In this document: positions 27,532-36,301 of the stretch, piece by piece
Layout: each line of letters begins with the position of its first letter
Position numbering within the stretch: position 1 is the first letter of the stretch
DNA from: Bacillus fonticola
Lineage (GTDB): Bacteria > Bacillota > Bacilli > Bacillales > JC228
Assembly (NCBI RefSeq): GCF_012955605.1
Contig: NZ_CP052135.1
Span: 1,023,501-1,087,500, forward strand
Length of the DNA stretch: 64,000 nucleotides
Reading direction: 5' to 3'
The notes under the pieces: model-generated
The model's database searches: none
What the model saw: only the letters and a program-made list of their open reading frames with translations
Told to the model about the DNA's origin: nothing
Translations under genes and position numbers: made by a program

Positions 27532-28461
27532 TTGGCAAAGTATATTACAAAGCGTGCAATTTACATGCTGATTACGTTGTTTATCATTGCTTCTGCAACA
27601 TTCTTCTTAATGAAATTCCTTCCGGGGACTCCGTTTGCCAACCAGGAGAAACTCTCTCCATCACAGATTGAGTTTCTTTATGAAAAATATGGGTTAGACG
27701 AACCATTACCTGTTCAATACCTCACGTATATGGGAAATTTAGTCCAAGGTGACTTAGGGGTATCTTTCCAATTTGACAATACATCAGTTACTGAATTGTT
27801 GTTGGATCGGATCGGTCCATCCTTCACAATCGGTTTCCAATCGATTATTCTCGGTACGCTTTTAGGGGTCATGTTGGGGATTATTGCAGCTATTTACCAA
27901 AATAGCTGGATTGATTATACGAGTACGTTTGTAGCGGTAATCGGAAAAGCGGTGCCATCGTTCGTTTTCGCTGCTTTTCTACAGTATTATTTTGCTGCAC
28001 AATTGGGATGGTTTCCAGTTGCCTTTTGGGAAGGACCAGAGTACAGTATTTTACCGACAATCGCGCTCGCCATTTTCCCATTAGCGACGGCAGCCCGTTT
28101 CATGCGTACAGAAATGATCGAGGTGCTAGGAAGTGATTATATCCAACTAGCCCGAGCGAAAGGGGTATCTGGCTGGAATATCGCTGTGAACCACTCAATT
28201 CGAAATGCATTAATTCCATTAATTACGGTATTAGGTCCGTTAGCGGTAAGTATTATGACAGGTTCACTCGTTATTGAAAACATCTTTGCGATTCCTGGTA
28301 TTGGTGATCAGTTTGTACGTAGTATTCAAGAAAATGATTATCCAGTCATTATGGGAACGACCATGTTCTTCTCATTTTTGTTTATTGTAATTATTTTTGT
28401 AGTGGATATTCTATATGGAATTATTGATCCACGTATTCGTGTTGCTGGGGGGAAAGGATAA
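27532..28461 (+). CDS. oppB: Oligopeptide ABC transporter permease OppB
   Basis: This 309-residue OppB/DppB-type permease has an N-terminal helix (ITKRAIYMLITLFIIASATF) and an EAA loop QLARAKGVSGWNIAVNHSIRN. The start is TTG, supported by GGGAGGTG. It overlaps oppC at TAATG, which couples the two channel subunits. Confidence 0.94.
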   Translation: MAKYITKRAIYMLITLFIIASATFFLMKFLPGTPFANQEKLSPSQIEFLYEKYGLDEPLPVQYLTYMGNLVQGDLGVSFQFDNTSVTELLLDRIGPSFTIGFQSIILGTLLGVMLGIIAAIYQNSWIDYTSTFVAVIGKAVPSFVFAAFLQYYFAAQLGWFPVAFWEGPEYSILPTIALAIFPLATAARFMRTEMIEVLGSDYIQLARAKGVSGWNIAVNHSIRNALIPLITVLGPLAVSIMTGSLVIENIFAIPGIGDQFVRSIQENDYPVIMGTTMFFSFLFIVIIFVVDILYGIIDPRIRVAGGKG

Positions 28462-29486
28462 TGGCGAATAAACCAAAAATCACAAAAGTGCCTAAAGAAC
28501 TTTTTCAACCCGCAAACGTTCACGATGATGTAAGTGAAAAAATTGTAAAGCCTAGTCTTAGCTTTTGGCAGGATGCATGGTTACGTATTCGGAAAAACTG
28601 GGGAGCGATCATCAGTTTGTTCCTTATTATAATCATTATCATTATGGCGTTTCTTGGGCCTGTAATTAGTGGATACGATTCAGAAAAACAAGATACATCC
28701 AGAGCTTACATGCCGTCTCGTATTCCTGTACTTGAAAATGTTAGCTGGCTCCCTTTTGACGGTGAAAATGATGACGGAGTGAATGAGTACGTGGAAAAGG
28801 GAAGGGAAGATGAGTACTATTATTTCGGTACCGACCGCTTCGGACGTGATTTGTTTACTCGTGTGTGGGAAGGAACGCAAATTTCTCTCTACATTGCCTT
28901 TTTAGCAGCATTTATTGACATGGTCATCGGGGTAACGTACGGAGCTGTTTCTGGTTATTACGGCGGTCGTACGGACAATATTATGCAACGGATTATCGAA
29001 ATTCTGACAGGAATTCCTAACTTGATCGTTGTTATCTTGATGATTCTCATTTTGAAGCCGGGAATTCTCTCTATTACTATCGCTCTAACAATTACGGGGT
29101 GGACAGGTATGGCACGTGTTGTGAGGGCACAGGTAATGAAGCTAAAGAATCAAGAATTTGTCCTAGCATCAAGAACGTTAGGTGCGTCAGATCGTAGGAT
29201 TATGGCGAAACACCTTTACCCGAATACTTTTGGGCTTATGATTATAAACACAATGTTCACCATCCCAAGTGCTATTTTCTTTGAAGCATTTTTAAGCTTT
29301 ATCGGACTCGGATTAACGCCTCCGACAGCGTCTCTTGGTACGTTAATCGAGAGTGGATTTAGAACGATGCGTCAATACCCAGAAAATTTGTGGTTTCCAG
29401 CAATAGTCCTGATACTCATTATGATTTGCTTTAACTTGTTGGCAGATGGAATGCGCGATGCATTCGATCCGAAGATGCGAAAATAA
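28461..29486 (+). CDS. oppC: Oligopeptide ABC transporter permease OppC
   Basis: This 341-residue OppC-type permease has an N-terminal cytoplasmic stretch of about 45 residues, a first membrane helix (GAIISLFLIIIIIIMAFLG), the FGTDRFGRDLFTRVWEGT region and an EAA loop ASRTLGASDRRIMAKHLYPN. Its ATG overlaps the oppB stop by one base. Confidence 0.94.
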   Translation: MANKPKITKVPKELFQPANVHDDVSEKIVKPSLSFWQDAWLRIRKNWGAIISLFLIIIIIIMAFLGPVISGYDSEKQDTSRAYMPSRIPVLENVSWLPFDGENDDGVNEYVEKGREDEYYYFGTDRFGRDLFTRVWEGTQISLYIAFLAAFIDMVIGVTYGAVSGYYGGRTDNIMQRIIEILTGIPNLIVVILMILILKPGILSITIALTITGWTGMARVVRAQVMKLKNQEFVLASRTLGASDRRIMAKHLYPNTFGLMIINTMFTIPSAIFFEAFLSFIGLGLTPPTASLGTLIESGFRTMRQYPENLWFPAIVLILIMICFNLLADGMRDAFDPKMRK

Positions 29487-29508
29487 TGAATAAGGTAGGT
29501 GAATACCG

Positions 29509-30567
29509 TTGTCTACAAAGTTATTATCTGTAAATGATTTACATCTTTCTTTCCACACGTTTGCTGGGGAAGTAAAGGCTATTCGTGGGGTAAGTTTTGA
29601 CTTACACAAAGGAGAGACGTTAGCGATAGTAGGTGAGTCAGGGTCAGGGAAATCTGTCACGACAAAATCTATCATGCGCCTTCTCCCAAAAGAGTCTTCC
29701 GAAATTAAGAAAGGTGAAATTGTGTTTGACGGAAAAGACTTAGCCAAAGCTTCGGAAAGAGAAATGCAAGGGATTCGTGGTAAAGAAATTTCGATGATAT
29801 TCCAAGATCCGATGACGTCACTAAACCCGACGTTGACAATTGGCAAGCAAATTATGGAGCCATTGTTGAAACACCAAAACATGAGTCGTTCAGAAGCAAG
29901 AAAGCGTGTTATTGAACTTTTGAACCTTGTAGGAATTCCAAATGCAGAGGGTCGTTTCAAGCAATATCCACACCAATTTTCTGGTGGAATGCGTCAACGT
30001 GTAGTTGTGGCGATCGCACTAGCTTGCAATCCGAAAGTGCTAATCGCGGATGAACCGACAACGGCGCTTGACGTTACGATCCAAGCACAAATTTTGGAAT
30101 TGATGAAGGATTTGCAAAAGAAAATTGACACGTCCATTATCTTCATCACCCATGACCTTGGTGTGGTGGCGAACGTTGCGGATCGTGTTGCCGTTATGTA
30201 TGGTGGGCAAATTGTAGAAATTGGTACAGTGGATGAAATTTTCTACAATCCTCAGCATCCATACACGTGGGGACTACTCAGTTCCATGCCTAGCTTAGAT
30301 GCTGACGAAGAAGAACTTTACGCTATTCCTGGTACTCCACCAGATCTTCTTAATCCGCCGAAGGGTGACGCGTTTGCACCGCGGAATCCGAATGCGATGC
30401 AAATCGACTTAGAAAAGGAGCCACCAATGTTCCAAGTGTCTGATACGCACTTTGCGAAAACATGGTTGCTCCATCCAGATGCACCAAAGGTAGAACCGCC
30501 TGCTACTATTCGTCAGCGCAGAACGAAACCTGAAGACAAACCTTCATTACAGAAGGAGGACTTCTAA
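29509..30567 (+). CDS. oppD: Oligopeptide ABC transporter ATPase OppD
   Basis: This 352-residue ATPase has Walker A GESGSGKS, signature FSGGMRQR and Walker [12 protein letters not shown], with the C-terminal oligopeptide-transporter region. The start is TTG after TAGGTG. Its stop overlaps the oppF start (TAATGG). The long C-terminal tail is rich in Pro and Lys. Confidence 0.94.
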   Translation: MSTKLLSVNDLHLSFHTFAGEVKAIRGVSFDLHKGETLAIVGESGSGKSVTTKSIMRLLPKESSEIKKGEIVFDGKDLAKASEREMQGIRGKEISMIFQDPMTSLNPTLTIGKQIMEPLLKHQNMSRSEARKRVIELLNLVGIPNAEGRFKQYPHQFSGGMRQRVVVAIALACNPKVLIADEPTTALDVTIQAQILELMKDLQKKIDTSIIFITHDLGVVANVADRVAVMYGGQIVEIGTVDEIFYNPQHPYTWGLLSSMPSLDADEEELYAIPGTPPDLLNPPKGDAFAPRNPNAMQIDLEKEPPMFQVSDTHFAKTWLLHPDAPKVEPPATIRQRRTKPEDKPSLQKEDF

Positions 30568-31502
30568 TGGCACAAGAAAAGTTAGTGGAAGTCAAACATT
30601 TAAAACAATACTTTAACGAAGGCAAACCGAATGAAGTCCGTGCGATTGACGACATCACTTTTGATATTTATAAAGGGGAGACGTTTGGGCTTGTAGGGGA
30701 ATCCGGTTGCGGGAAATCAACAACTGGAAGAACTGTGATTCGTTTGTACGATGCGACAGATGGTCAGGTTATATTCAATGGTACAGACGTTCATGGGAAG
30801 AAGTCACAGAAAAAGCTTCGTGAATTCAACCGAAAAATGCAGATGATTTTCCAAGATCCCTATGCATCATTAAACCCTCGTATGAAAGTGATCGACTTGA
30901 TTGCCGAGGGTATTGATATTCATGGGTTAGCGAAAAATGATAAAGAGCGTCGCGCCCGGGTTGTGGAGTTGTTAGAGACTGTTGGACTAAACGAAGAGCA
31001 CGCCAATCGTTATCCGCATGAATTCTCTGGAGGTCAGCGTCAACGAATTGGGATTGCTCGTGCACTTGCCGTTGAACCAGAATTCATCATTGCCGATGAA
31101 CCGATCTCAGCACTCGACGTTTCTATCCAGGCCCAAGTGGTAAATCTGCTAAAACAGTTACAGGCGGAAAAGGGACTCACATACTTGTTCATTGCCCATG
31201 ACCTTTCGATGGTGAAGTACATTAGTGATCGTATTGGCGTCATGTATTTCGGTAAACTCGTGGAAGTGACGACGAGTGAACAATTGTACAAAAACCCTTT
31301 GCACCCGTATACGCAATCGCTTCTCTCAGCGATTCCGCTTCCGGATCCGGAAACAGAACGCACGCGCACAAGATTTTCTTACGATCCTTCCGTTCATAAT
31401 TATGCAGAAGACGAAGAAGTAAAAATGCGTGAAGTTTCTCCAGAGCACTACGTATACTGTTCTGAGCGAGAGTTGAAGCAATATCAACAAAGTTTGAAAT
31501 AA
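30567..31502 (+). CDS. oppF: Oligopeptide ABC transporter ATPase OppF
   Basis: This 311-residue ATPase has Walker A GESGCGKSTTG, signature FSGGQRQR and Walker B FIIADEPISALD. It pairs with OppD and is coupled to it by overlap. The start has AGAAGGAGG. A terminator follows at 31508-31538. Confidence 0.94.
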   Translation: MAQEKLVEVKHLKQYFNEGKPNEVRAIDDITFDIYKGETFGLVGESGCGKSTTGRTVIRLYDATDGQVIFNGTDVHGKKSQKKLREFNRKMQMIFQDPYASLNPRMKVIDLIAEGIDIHGLAKNDKERRARVVELLETVGLNEEHANRYPHEFSGGQRQRIGIARALAVEPEFIIADEPISALDVSIQAQVVNLLKQLQAEKGLTYLFIAHDLSMVKYISDRIGVMYFGKLVEVTTSEQLYKNPLHPYTQSLLSAIPLPDPETERTRTRFSYDPSVHNYAEDEEVKMREVSPEHYVYCSERELKQYQQSLK

Positions 31503-31507
31503 ACAAC

Positions 31508-31538
31508 AGGCTCGTCACATTAGGTGGCGAGTCTTTTT
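31508..31538 (+). terminator. Terminator of the opp operon
   Basis: GGCTCGTCAC pairs imperfectly with GTGGCGAGTC and is followed by five T residues just after oppF. Confidence 0.75.
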
Positions 31539-31693
31539 GAATGGCTGATTTGATAACAGAAATAGCAAACTCAAATTTTGTCAAATAATTTGCCTCGATA
31601 ATTGGTGAAATGTATGAAAAGCTTCTGACTTTCTATGAAAATCTTGTTACAATAAAGTTAGAAAATGAGAGTTCATAGGATGGAGAGGGCAGC

Positions 31694-32893
31694 ATGAACT
31701 GGAAATCATTACTTTGTGCAGGAATTGCATCGATAGCCTTATTAGGGAGCATGTCTTTACAAGGACGAGCAGAGGAAAATCAAGAAGTGTCCATTCACCA
31801 AACGAAGGAGTGGCAAGGTCAGCTAAAAGAATTACCAAAAGCGCCCCCTCGTTTTGTTTACGATTCTGGGTTGAACTTCAAGTACCCTGATGCGGTGAGA
31901 GGGGTGTATGTGACAGGGTATTCTGCTGGTGGAAGTCGGTATGAACAGCTTACGCGGCTGATGGCAGAGACGGACTTGAACGCAATGGTCATCGACATAA
32001 AAGATGATTTGGGGAATGTGACGTACGTACCTGAAGAAGACTCTCCGTATTATCGGATAGGAAAGCCTTACATTCAAGATCCACGTGCACTGCTAGAAGA
32101 TATGGAAGAGAAACAAATCTATCCGATTGCCCGTATCGTCGTATTTAAGGATTCAGTTGTCTCTAAACAAACACCTGACTGGTCCTTTAAAGAGAACGGT
32201 GAAGTTTGGACAAACGGGGGTGGGGATTCGTTTGTCAATCCTTTTGTTAAAGAGGTTTGGGAGTACAATGTAGGCATTGCTATTGAGGCTGCGAAACTTG
32301 GCTTCCAGGAGATTCAGTTCGACTATGTGCGGTTTCCAGAAGGGTTTGAAACACGCGACGAAATTCTGGAGTACAGTCGAGGGGAGTACGATTCAATAGA
32401 GGGAACGAACGTAGACCGTCGTGTGCAAGCAGTCACAGATTTCGTTGCGTATGCAAAGGAGCAGCTCGAACCTTATGATGTAGATGTTTCCGTAGATATT
32501 TTTGGCTACACGGCTACCATCCCTGAAGCACCCGGTATTGGACAAAATTTCTCAGAGATCTCCGCCAATGTTGATGTCATTTCTAGCATGATTTATCCGA
32601 GTCACTGGACGAGTTACTTTGGTATTACGAAACCTGACCTGCAACCATATGACACGATTAATGAGTACGCAAAAGTGGAAAACGCGAAGCTAGCTGAACT
32701 AGAAAACGCGCCTACCTCACGTCCATGGCTACAAGATTTCACGGCGAGCTGGTTAGGGTCAGGAAACTATTTGCCGTACGGTGTAACAGAAATTGAAGCC
32801 CAGATTAGAGCGCTTCAAGACAATGGTATTAATGAATTTTTACTTTGGGACGCAGGAAACTCCTATACTGAGGGTGTAGATTATACACCTTAA
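31694..32893 (+). CDS. Putative exported glycoside hydrolase (DUF4015)
   Basis: This 399-residue protein has a signal peptide (MNWKSLLCAGIASIALLGSM, cleavage near RAEE). The mature domain fits the DUF4015 putative glycoside hydrolase family, a TIM-barrel group: VRGVYVTGYSAGG near residue 70, NAMVIDIKDDLGN near residue 97 and EIQFDYVRFPEGF near residue 210. The aspartates in the last two are likely catalytic or substrate-binding, by analogy with the family. The ATG has GGAGAGGG upstream. It is probably exported and acts on wall or environmental polysaccharide; the substrate is unknown. Confidence 0.85.
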   Translation: MNWKSLLCAGIASIALLGSMSLQGRAEENQEVSIHQTKEWQGQLKELPKAPPRFVYDSGLNFKYPDAVRGVYVTGYSAGGSRYEQLTRLMAETDLNAMVIDIKDDLGNVTYVPEEDSPYYRIGKPYIQDPRALLEDMEEKQIYPIARIVVFKDSVVSKQTPDWSFKENGEVWTNGGGDSFVNPFVKEVWEYNVGIAIEAAKLGFQEIQFDYVRFPEGFETRDEILEYSRGEYDSIEGTNVDRRVQAVTDFVAYAKEQLEPYDVDVSVDIFGYTATIPEAPGIGQNFSEISANVDVISSMIYPSHWTSYFGITKPDLQPYDTINEYAKVENAKLAELENAPTSRPWLQDFTASWLGSGNYLPYGVTEIEAQIRALQDNGINEFLLWDAGNSYTEGVDYTP

Positions 32894-32901
32894 ATGAACA
32901 G

Positions 32902-32938
32902 CGTACGGTAGTGAATGAAGCTGCTGTACGTTTTTTTA
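32902..32938 (+). terminator. Terminator after the DUF4015 gene
   Basis: CGTACGGTAG pairs with CTGCTGTACG and is followed by seven T residues. Confidence 0.8.
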
Positions 32939-32942
32939 CCTG

Positions 32943-32990
32943 GGCAATCCAGGCACTTAATCAACCACGCCAGGCACGCGTGCCACGAAC
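32943..32990. repeat. Two-unit 21-bp repeat (CCAGGCAC core)
   Basis: CCAGGCAC occurs twice at a 21-base step inside GC-richer sequence than its surroundings. The GGCAATCC..GGCACTT stretch resembles the tail of the large array at 34402-34420 (GGCAATCCTGGTCACTT). Confidence 0.55.
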
Positions 32991-33220
32991 TACTAAGACA
33001 AAGTGGAAAATTCCATTTAAGGTAAAATTAATTACATTTTGATGTTTACCTCATGGAAAAACGGGTAGAGGAAGGAGAGCAAGCTAAAACCGTTCGCAAT
33101 TGGTAGTCTTTCTATTTGATCTAACAAGGGCGCTTATTCGTACCTCTTGTATGTTTTTTCTCGTAAGGATGCATACTTTGAATAAGAAGGGCACTGTAAA
33201 ACTTACAAAGGAGTAGGTCC

Positions 33221-33805
33221 ATGCATTGGTATGAGAAATTAAATCAATATTTTCCTGTTGAAGAAATGAAGTCACGTGAGCACATGGAAACGTTACTGAA
33301 AGAACGCAGTGATATTTACCATAAAGATGAGGGGCAATACCATGTACTCATGTACGCAGAACTTCCTGAGTTTTTATTTATAGATTATTTGTTTGTTTCA
33401 AAAGAATCGCGTGGCAAAGGAATTGGGCACGAGATGATTCAGAAGATGAAAGAAAAAAACAAGCCGATCATACTTGAAGTAGAACCTGTTGATTATGAGG
33501 ATACCGATAACGAGAAACGTCTAAAGTTTTATAAGCGCGAAGGATTTAAGCATGCACAATCAATCGGCTATAGTCGTCGTTCTTTAGCAACAAATGAAGT
33601 GAATCAGATGGAAATTCTGTACTGGTCACCGAATGACGAATCAGAAGAGATGATTTATAACGCTATGAAAAAGACGTACAACATGATTCATACGTACAAA
33701 GACACCGAGTTTTATGGAACCAAGTATCAACCGGTAGATGAAGTGTTGCATTATGATCAAGATCGACGGGAAGATACGCTCAATATGCTAGACGAGTTGG
33801 ATTGA
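33221..33805 (+). CDS. yjbC: GNAT-family acetyltransferase YjbC
   Basis: The 194-residue protein (MHWYEKLNQYFPVEEMKSREH...) has a GNAT core with the acetyl-CoA loop SRGKGIGHEMI near residue 70 and a C-terminal extension of about 80 residues typical of YjbC. In B. subtilis yjbC lies directly upstream of spx and responds to the same stresses. Here 970 bases, mostly a tandem array, separate them. The ATG has AAAGGAG. A strong terminator follows, which argues against cotranscription with spx. Confidence 0.88.
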   Translation: MHWYEKLNQYFPVEEMKSREHMETLLKERSDIYHKDEGQYHVLMYAELPEFLFIDYLFVSKESRGKGIGHEMIQKMKEKNKPIILEVEPVDYEDTDNEKRLKFYKREGFKHAQSIGYSRRSLATNEVNQMEILYWSPNDESEEMIYNAMKKTYNMIHTYKDTEFYGTKYQPVDEVLHYDQDRREDTLNMLDELD

Positions 33806-33807
33806 GG

Positions 33808-33844
33808 AAAAGCCTAGAGACCACCAATCTCTAGGCTTTTTTTT
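33808..33844 (+). terminator. Terminator after yjbC
   Basis: AAAAGCCTAGAGA pairs with TCTCTAGGCTTTT and is followed by T residues. It separates yjbC from the tandem array. Confidence 0.9.
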
Positions 33845-33865
33845 GACCCAAAAAGGTGATAGGGG

Positions 33866-34405
33866 GCCGATATCCGCGAACAGGAGCCGATATCCGCGGT
33901 CGGGGGCAGATATCCGCAGTCAGGGGAATATATCCGCGGTCAGGAGAATATATCCGCGGTCAGGAGCAGATATCCGCGGTGAGGGGCAGATATCCGCGGT
34001 CAGGGGCTGATATCCGCGAACAGGGGAATATATCCGCGGTTGGGGGCAGATATCCGCGGTCAGGGGAATATATCCGCGAACAGGAGAATATATCCGCGAA
34101 CAGGAGCCGATATCCGCGGTCAGAGGAATATATCCGCGGTGAGGGGCAGATATCCGCGAACAGGAGCCGATATCCGCGAACAGGGGAATATATCCGCGGT
34201 CAGGGGAATATATCCGCGAACAGGAGAATATATCCGCGATCAGGAGCAGATATCCGCGGTCAGAGGAATATATCCGCGGTGAGGGGAATATATCCGCGGT
34301 CGGGGGAATATATCCGCGGTGAGGGGCAGATATCCGCGATCGGGGGAATATATCCGCGATCAGGAGAATATATCCGCGATCAGGAGCCGATATCCGCGAA
34401 CAGGC
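33866..34405. repeat. Tandem array 1: 27 units of 20 bp, core ATATCCGCG
   Basis: The array holds 27 head-to-tail units of exactly 20 bases, such as GCCGATATCCGCGGTCAGGA. The nine-base core ATATCCGCG is almost invariant (one unit has CCGCAG). The rest varies by a small set of choices: GAAT, GCCG, GCAG or GCTG before the core, and GTC, AAC, ATC, GTG or GTT after it. Because 20 is not divisible by 3 and no unit contains a stop, frames stay open on both strands (plus 33856-34467, minus 33920-34444). They lack ribosome sites and are not called as genes. Confidence 0.97.
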
Positions 34406-34778
34406 AATCCTGGTCACTTCCGCCGGGTTCGCGCGTCTATCCACTCTCTATCTCCTTTCTCAAATAAACTTGCTTACTTGAGAAAAGAAGGACTTTAGGT
34501 AATCGAAGTCGAAACTATTTGTGTAAAGATCGTTTACGTACGCGTGTGCGGGGGTATAGCATACTAAAGATACTAAAGTTTAAATTTTAAACAGTATTCT
34601 TGCAAGAAACTGTCACATTTTTTCTTTGCAACGACTATTCATCGGGAATGGATTCGTGTATAATGAAGTTATTATCAATTTACAGTTTGTATTTATTATA
34701 AACTGATACTGATGATTGTTGACCTTCCTGCTGTTGTACCGATTATGACTAAATTGGTCTCAAGGAGCGTGTTGAAAA
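34406..34778. other. Tail of array 1 and spx upstream region
   Basis: Bases 34419-34442 are the exact reverse complement of 10747-10770. The rest is AT-rich and holds the spx promoter region; a TATAAT preceded by TG at about 34659 is a candidate -10 without a good -35. No gene is supported. Confidence 0.5.
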
Positions 34779-35177
34779 ATGGTAACCCTTTATACATCAC
34801 CAAGCTGTACATCATGCCGAAAAGCTCGTGCGTGGTTAGAAGAGCACGACATTCCATATCAAGAGCGGAACATTTTTTTAGAACCGCTTTCTATTAATGA
34901 AATTAAAGAGATTTTGCGCATGACCGAAGATGGTACCGATGAGATCGTGTCCACTCGATCTAAAACTTTTCAAAAGTTAGATGTTGATTTGGACAGTCTT
35001 CCGATGCAGAAGCTCTACGAATTGGTGAAAGATCACCCTGGTTTACTCAGACGTCCCATCATTTTAGATGAGAAACGTCTTCAGGTTGGGTACAACGAAG
35101 ATGAAATTCGTCGCTTTTTGCCTCGAAAGGTTCGTACATTTCAATTACGCGAGGCACAAAGGCTGGTCAACGAATAA
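34779..35177 (+). CDS. spx: Spx transcriptional regulator
   Basis: This 132-residue ArsC-like protein is Spx, which binds the RNA polymerase alpha C-terminal domain and redirects transcription under disulfide stress. The redox switch CxxC is at residues 10-13 ([10 protein letters not shown]), and the [15 protein letters not shown] segment near residue 92 holds the conserved Arg. The protein ends RLVNE, where the usual ClpXP-recognition tail lies. SpxH, which delivers Spx to ClpXP, is 7 kb downstream. The ATG has AAGGAG 11 bases upstream. Confidence 0.96.
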   Translation: MVTLYTSPSCTSCRKARAWLEEHDIPYQERNIFLEPLSINEIKEILRMTEDGTDEIVSTRSKTFQKLDVDLDSLPMQKLYELVKDHPGLLRRPIILDEKRLQVGYNEDEIRRFLPRKVRTFQLREAQRLVNE

Positions 35178-35186
35178 GTTAACTGT

Positions 35187-35222
35187 AAGCACCTTCATGT
35201 GTACACCATGAAGGTGCTTTTT
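35187..35222 (+). terminator. Terminator after spx
   Basis: AAGCACCTTCATG pairs perfectly with CATGAAGGTGCTT and is followed by T residues. Confidence 0.92.
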
Positions 35223-35598
35223 GCGCCTTTAAAGGCAACTGTACTAAGGAAAATTAATTCTGCCGTACAATGTCAGAGTAGTGATCATTTCAGTTACGCT
35301 TTTTCATTCATGTACACGTATGGTACACTTTCTTTTGAGTTAGAGGAAAAAGTGCAAATGAACTAGGCGAATGCTGATTTTTTTTGTGGCAAACCTTTTC
35401 CGTTCCCTTTCGAGCGAAAGTATCATAAAATAGGAGTACAAGGTATACAATAGTCGATACCTACTTTACTATTTGAGATCGAGGAGAGTCTTGTTGAAGG
35501 CACTTTTGAATTTCTAACAAAGAGTAAATACAAGCGGTACTAAATACCCGAATGGGTGAGAGTCCCTTCCCCATCCATATAGAAGGGAGAGAGGCAGC
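35223..35598. other. Intergenic region between spx and mecA
   Basis: No gene is supported in this 376-base AT-rich stretch. The last 80 bases before mecA are GC-richer (GGTACTAAATACCCGAATGGGTGAGAG...) with short complementary segments that could fold, but no known riboswitch is recognised. Confidence 0.4.
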
Positions 35599-36240
35599 AT
35601 GGAAATCGAACGCATCAATGAGAATACGGTGAAGTTTTACATCTCTTACTTGGATATAGAGGAGCGCGGTTTTGACAAAGAAGAAATTTGGTACAATCGC
35701 GAACGGAGTGAAGAACTCTTTTGGGAAATGATGGATGAAGTTCATCAAGAAGAAGAATTTATGGTTGAAGGGCCTCTCTGGATTCAGGTGCAGGCGCTTG
35801 AAAAAGGACTAGAAGTACTCGTGACGAAAGCACAAGTTACTAAAGACGGACAAAAGTTCGAGTTGCCGATGCCAGATGATAAAAAGCAAAGTGGTATGAA
35901 CGAGAATATCGAGGATTTGTTGGAAGCTGCTATGGAAGAGGAAGACAATGATACGTTAGAATTTCTCGTCGTGTTCGATGACTTTGAAGATGCTGTTTCG
36001 TTAGCAAAGCGTGATCTTCCTGATTTTTTCTCCCACAGCCTGTACGCGTATGAAGGGAAATACTACTTGTATACTCTATTCGAGGAAGAACAAGCAACAG
36101 AGGAAGAAATTGAAAACGTACTCAGCATTTTGCTTGAATACAGTGAAGAATCGCCTTTAACGGTTCATCGTCTAGAAGAATACGGAACAAGTGTGGCACA
36201 AGATAATGCCCTTGCTGTTTTACGTCAACACTTTACTTAA
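35599..36240 (+). CDS. mecA: Adaptor protein MecA
   Basis: This 213-residue adaptor delivers ComK and other substrates to ClpCP and so holds competence down. The N-terminal substrate-binding domain (MEIERINENTVKFYISYLDIEERGF) and the C-terminal ClpC-binding domain (about 120-213, with LVVFDDFEDAVSLAK) are both complete, joined by an acidic linker. The ATG has GGGAGAGAGG. It is a single-gene unit with a terminator downstream. Confidence 0.96.
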   Translation: MEIERINENTVKFYISYLDIEERGFDKEEIWYNRERSEELFWEMMDEVHQEEEFMVEGPLWIQVQALEKGLEVLVTKAQVTKDGQKFELPMPDDKKQSGMNENIEDLLEAAMEEEDNDTLEFLVVFDDFEDAVSLAKRDLPDFFSHSLYAYEGKYYLYTLFEEEQATEEEIENVLSILLEYSEESPLTVHRLEEYGTSVAQDNALAVLRQHFT

Positions 36241-36269
36241 AAAGCCGATTCGATTGAATCGGCTTTTTA
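36239..36269 (+). terminator. Terminator after mecA
   Basis: AAAAAGCCGATTC pairs with GAATCGGCTTTTT across a short loop, directly at the mecA stop. Confidence 0.92.
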
Positions 36270-36301
36270 AGTAACCAGTTATAGGAAGTGGTGATTATGC
36301 G

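Noticed and set aside
33866..34405. CRISPR array interpretation of the 20-bp arrays
   Set aside because: Units are contiguous without unique spacers of 30 or more bases, and no cas genes are in the window.
33856..34467. Long ORF of about 203 codons with a 20-residue repeat pattern (array 1), and the minus-strand ORF 33920-34444
   Set aside because: The frame is open only because the 20-bp unit has no stops in any frame. There is no ribosome site, and the opposite strand is equally open.
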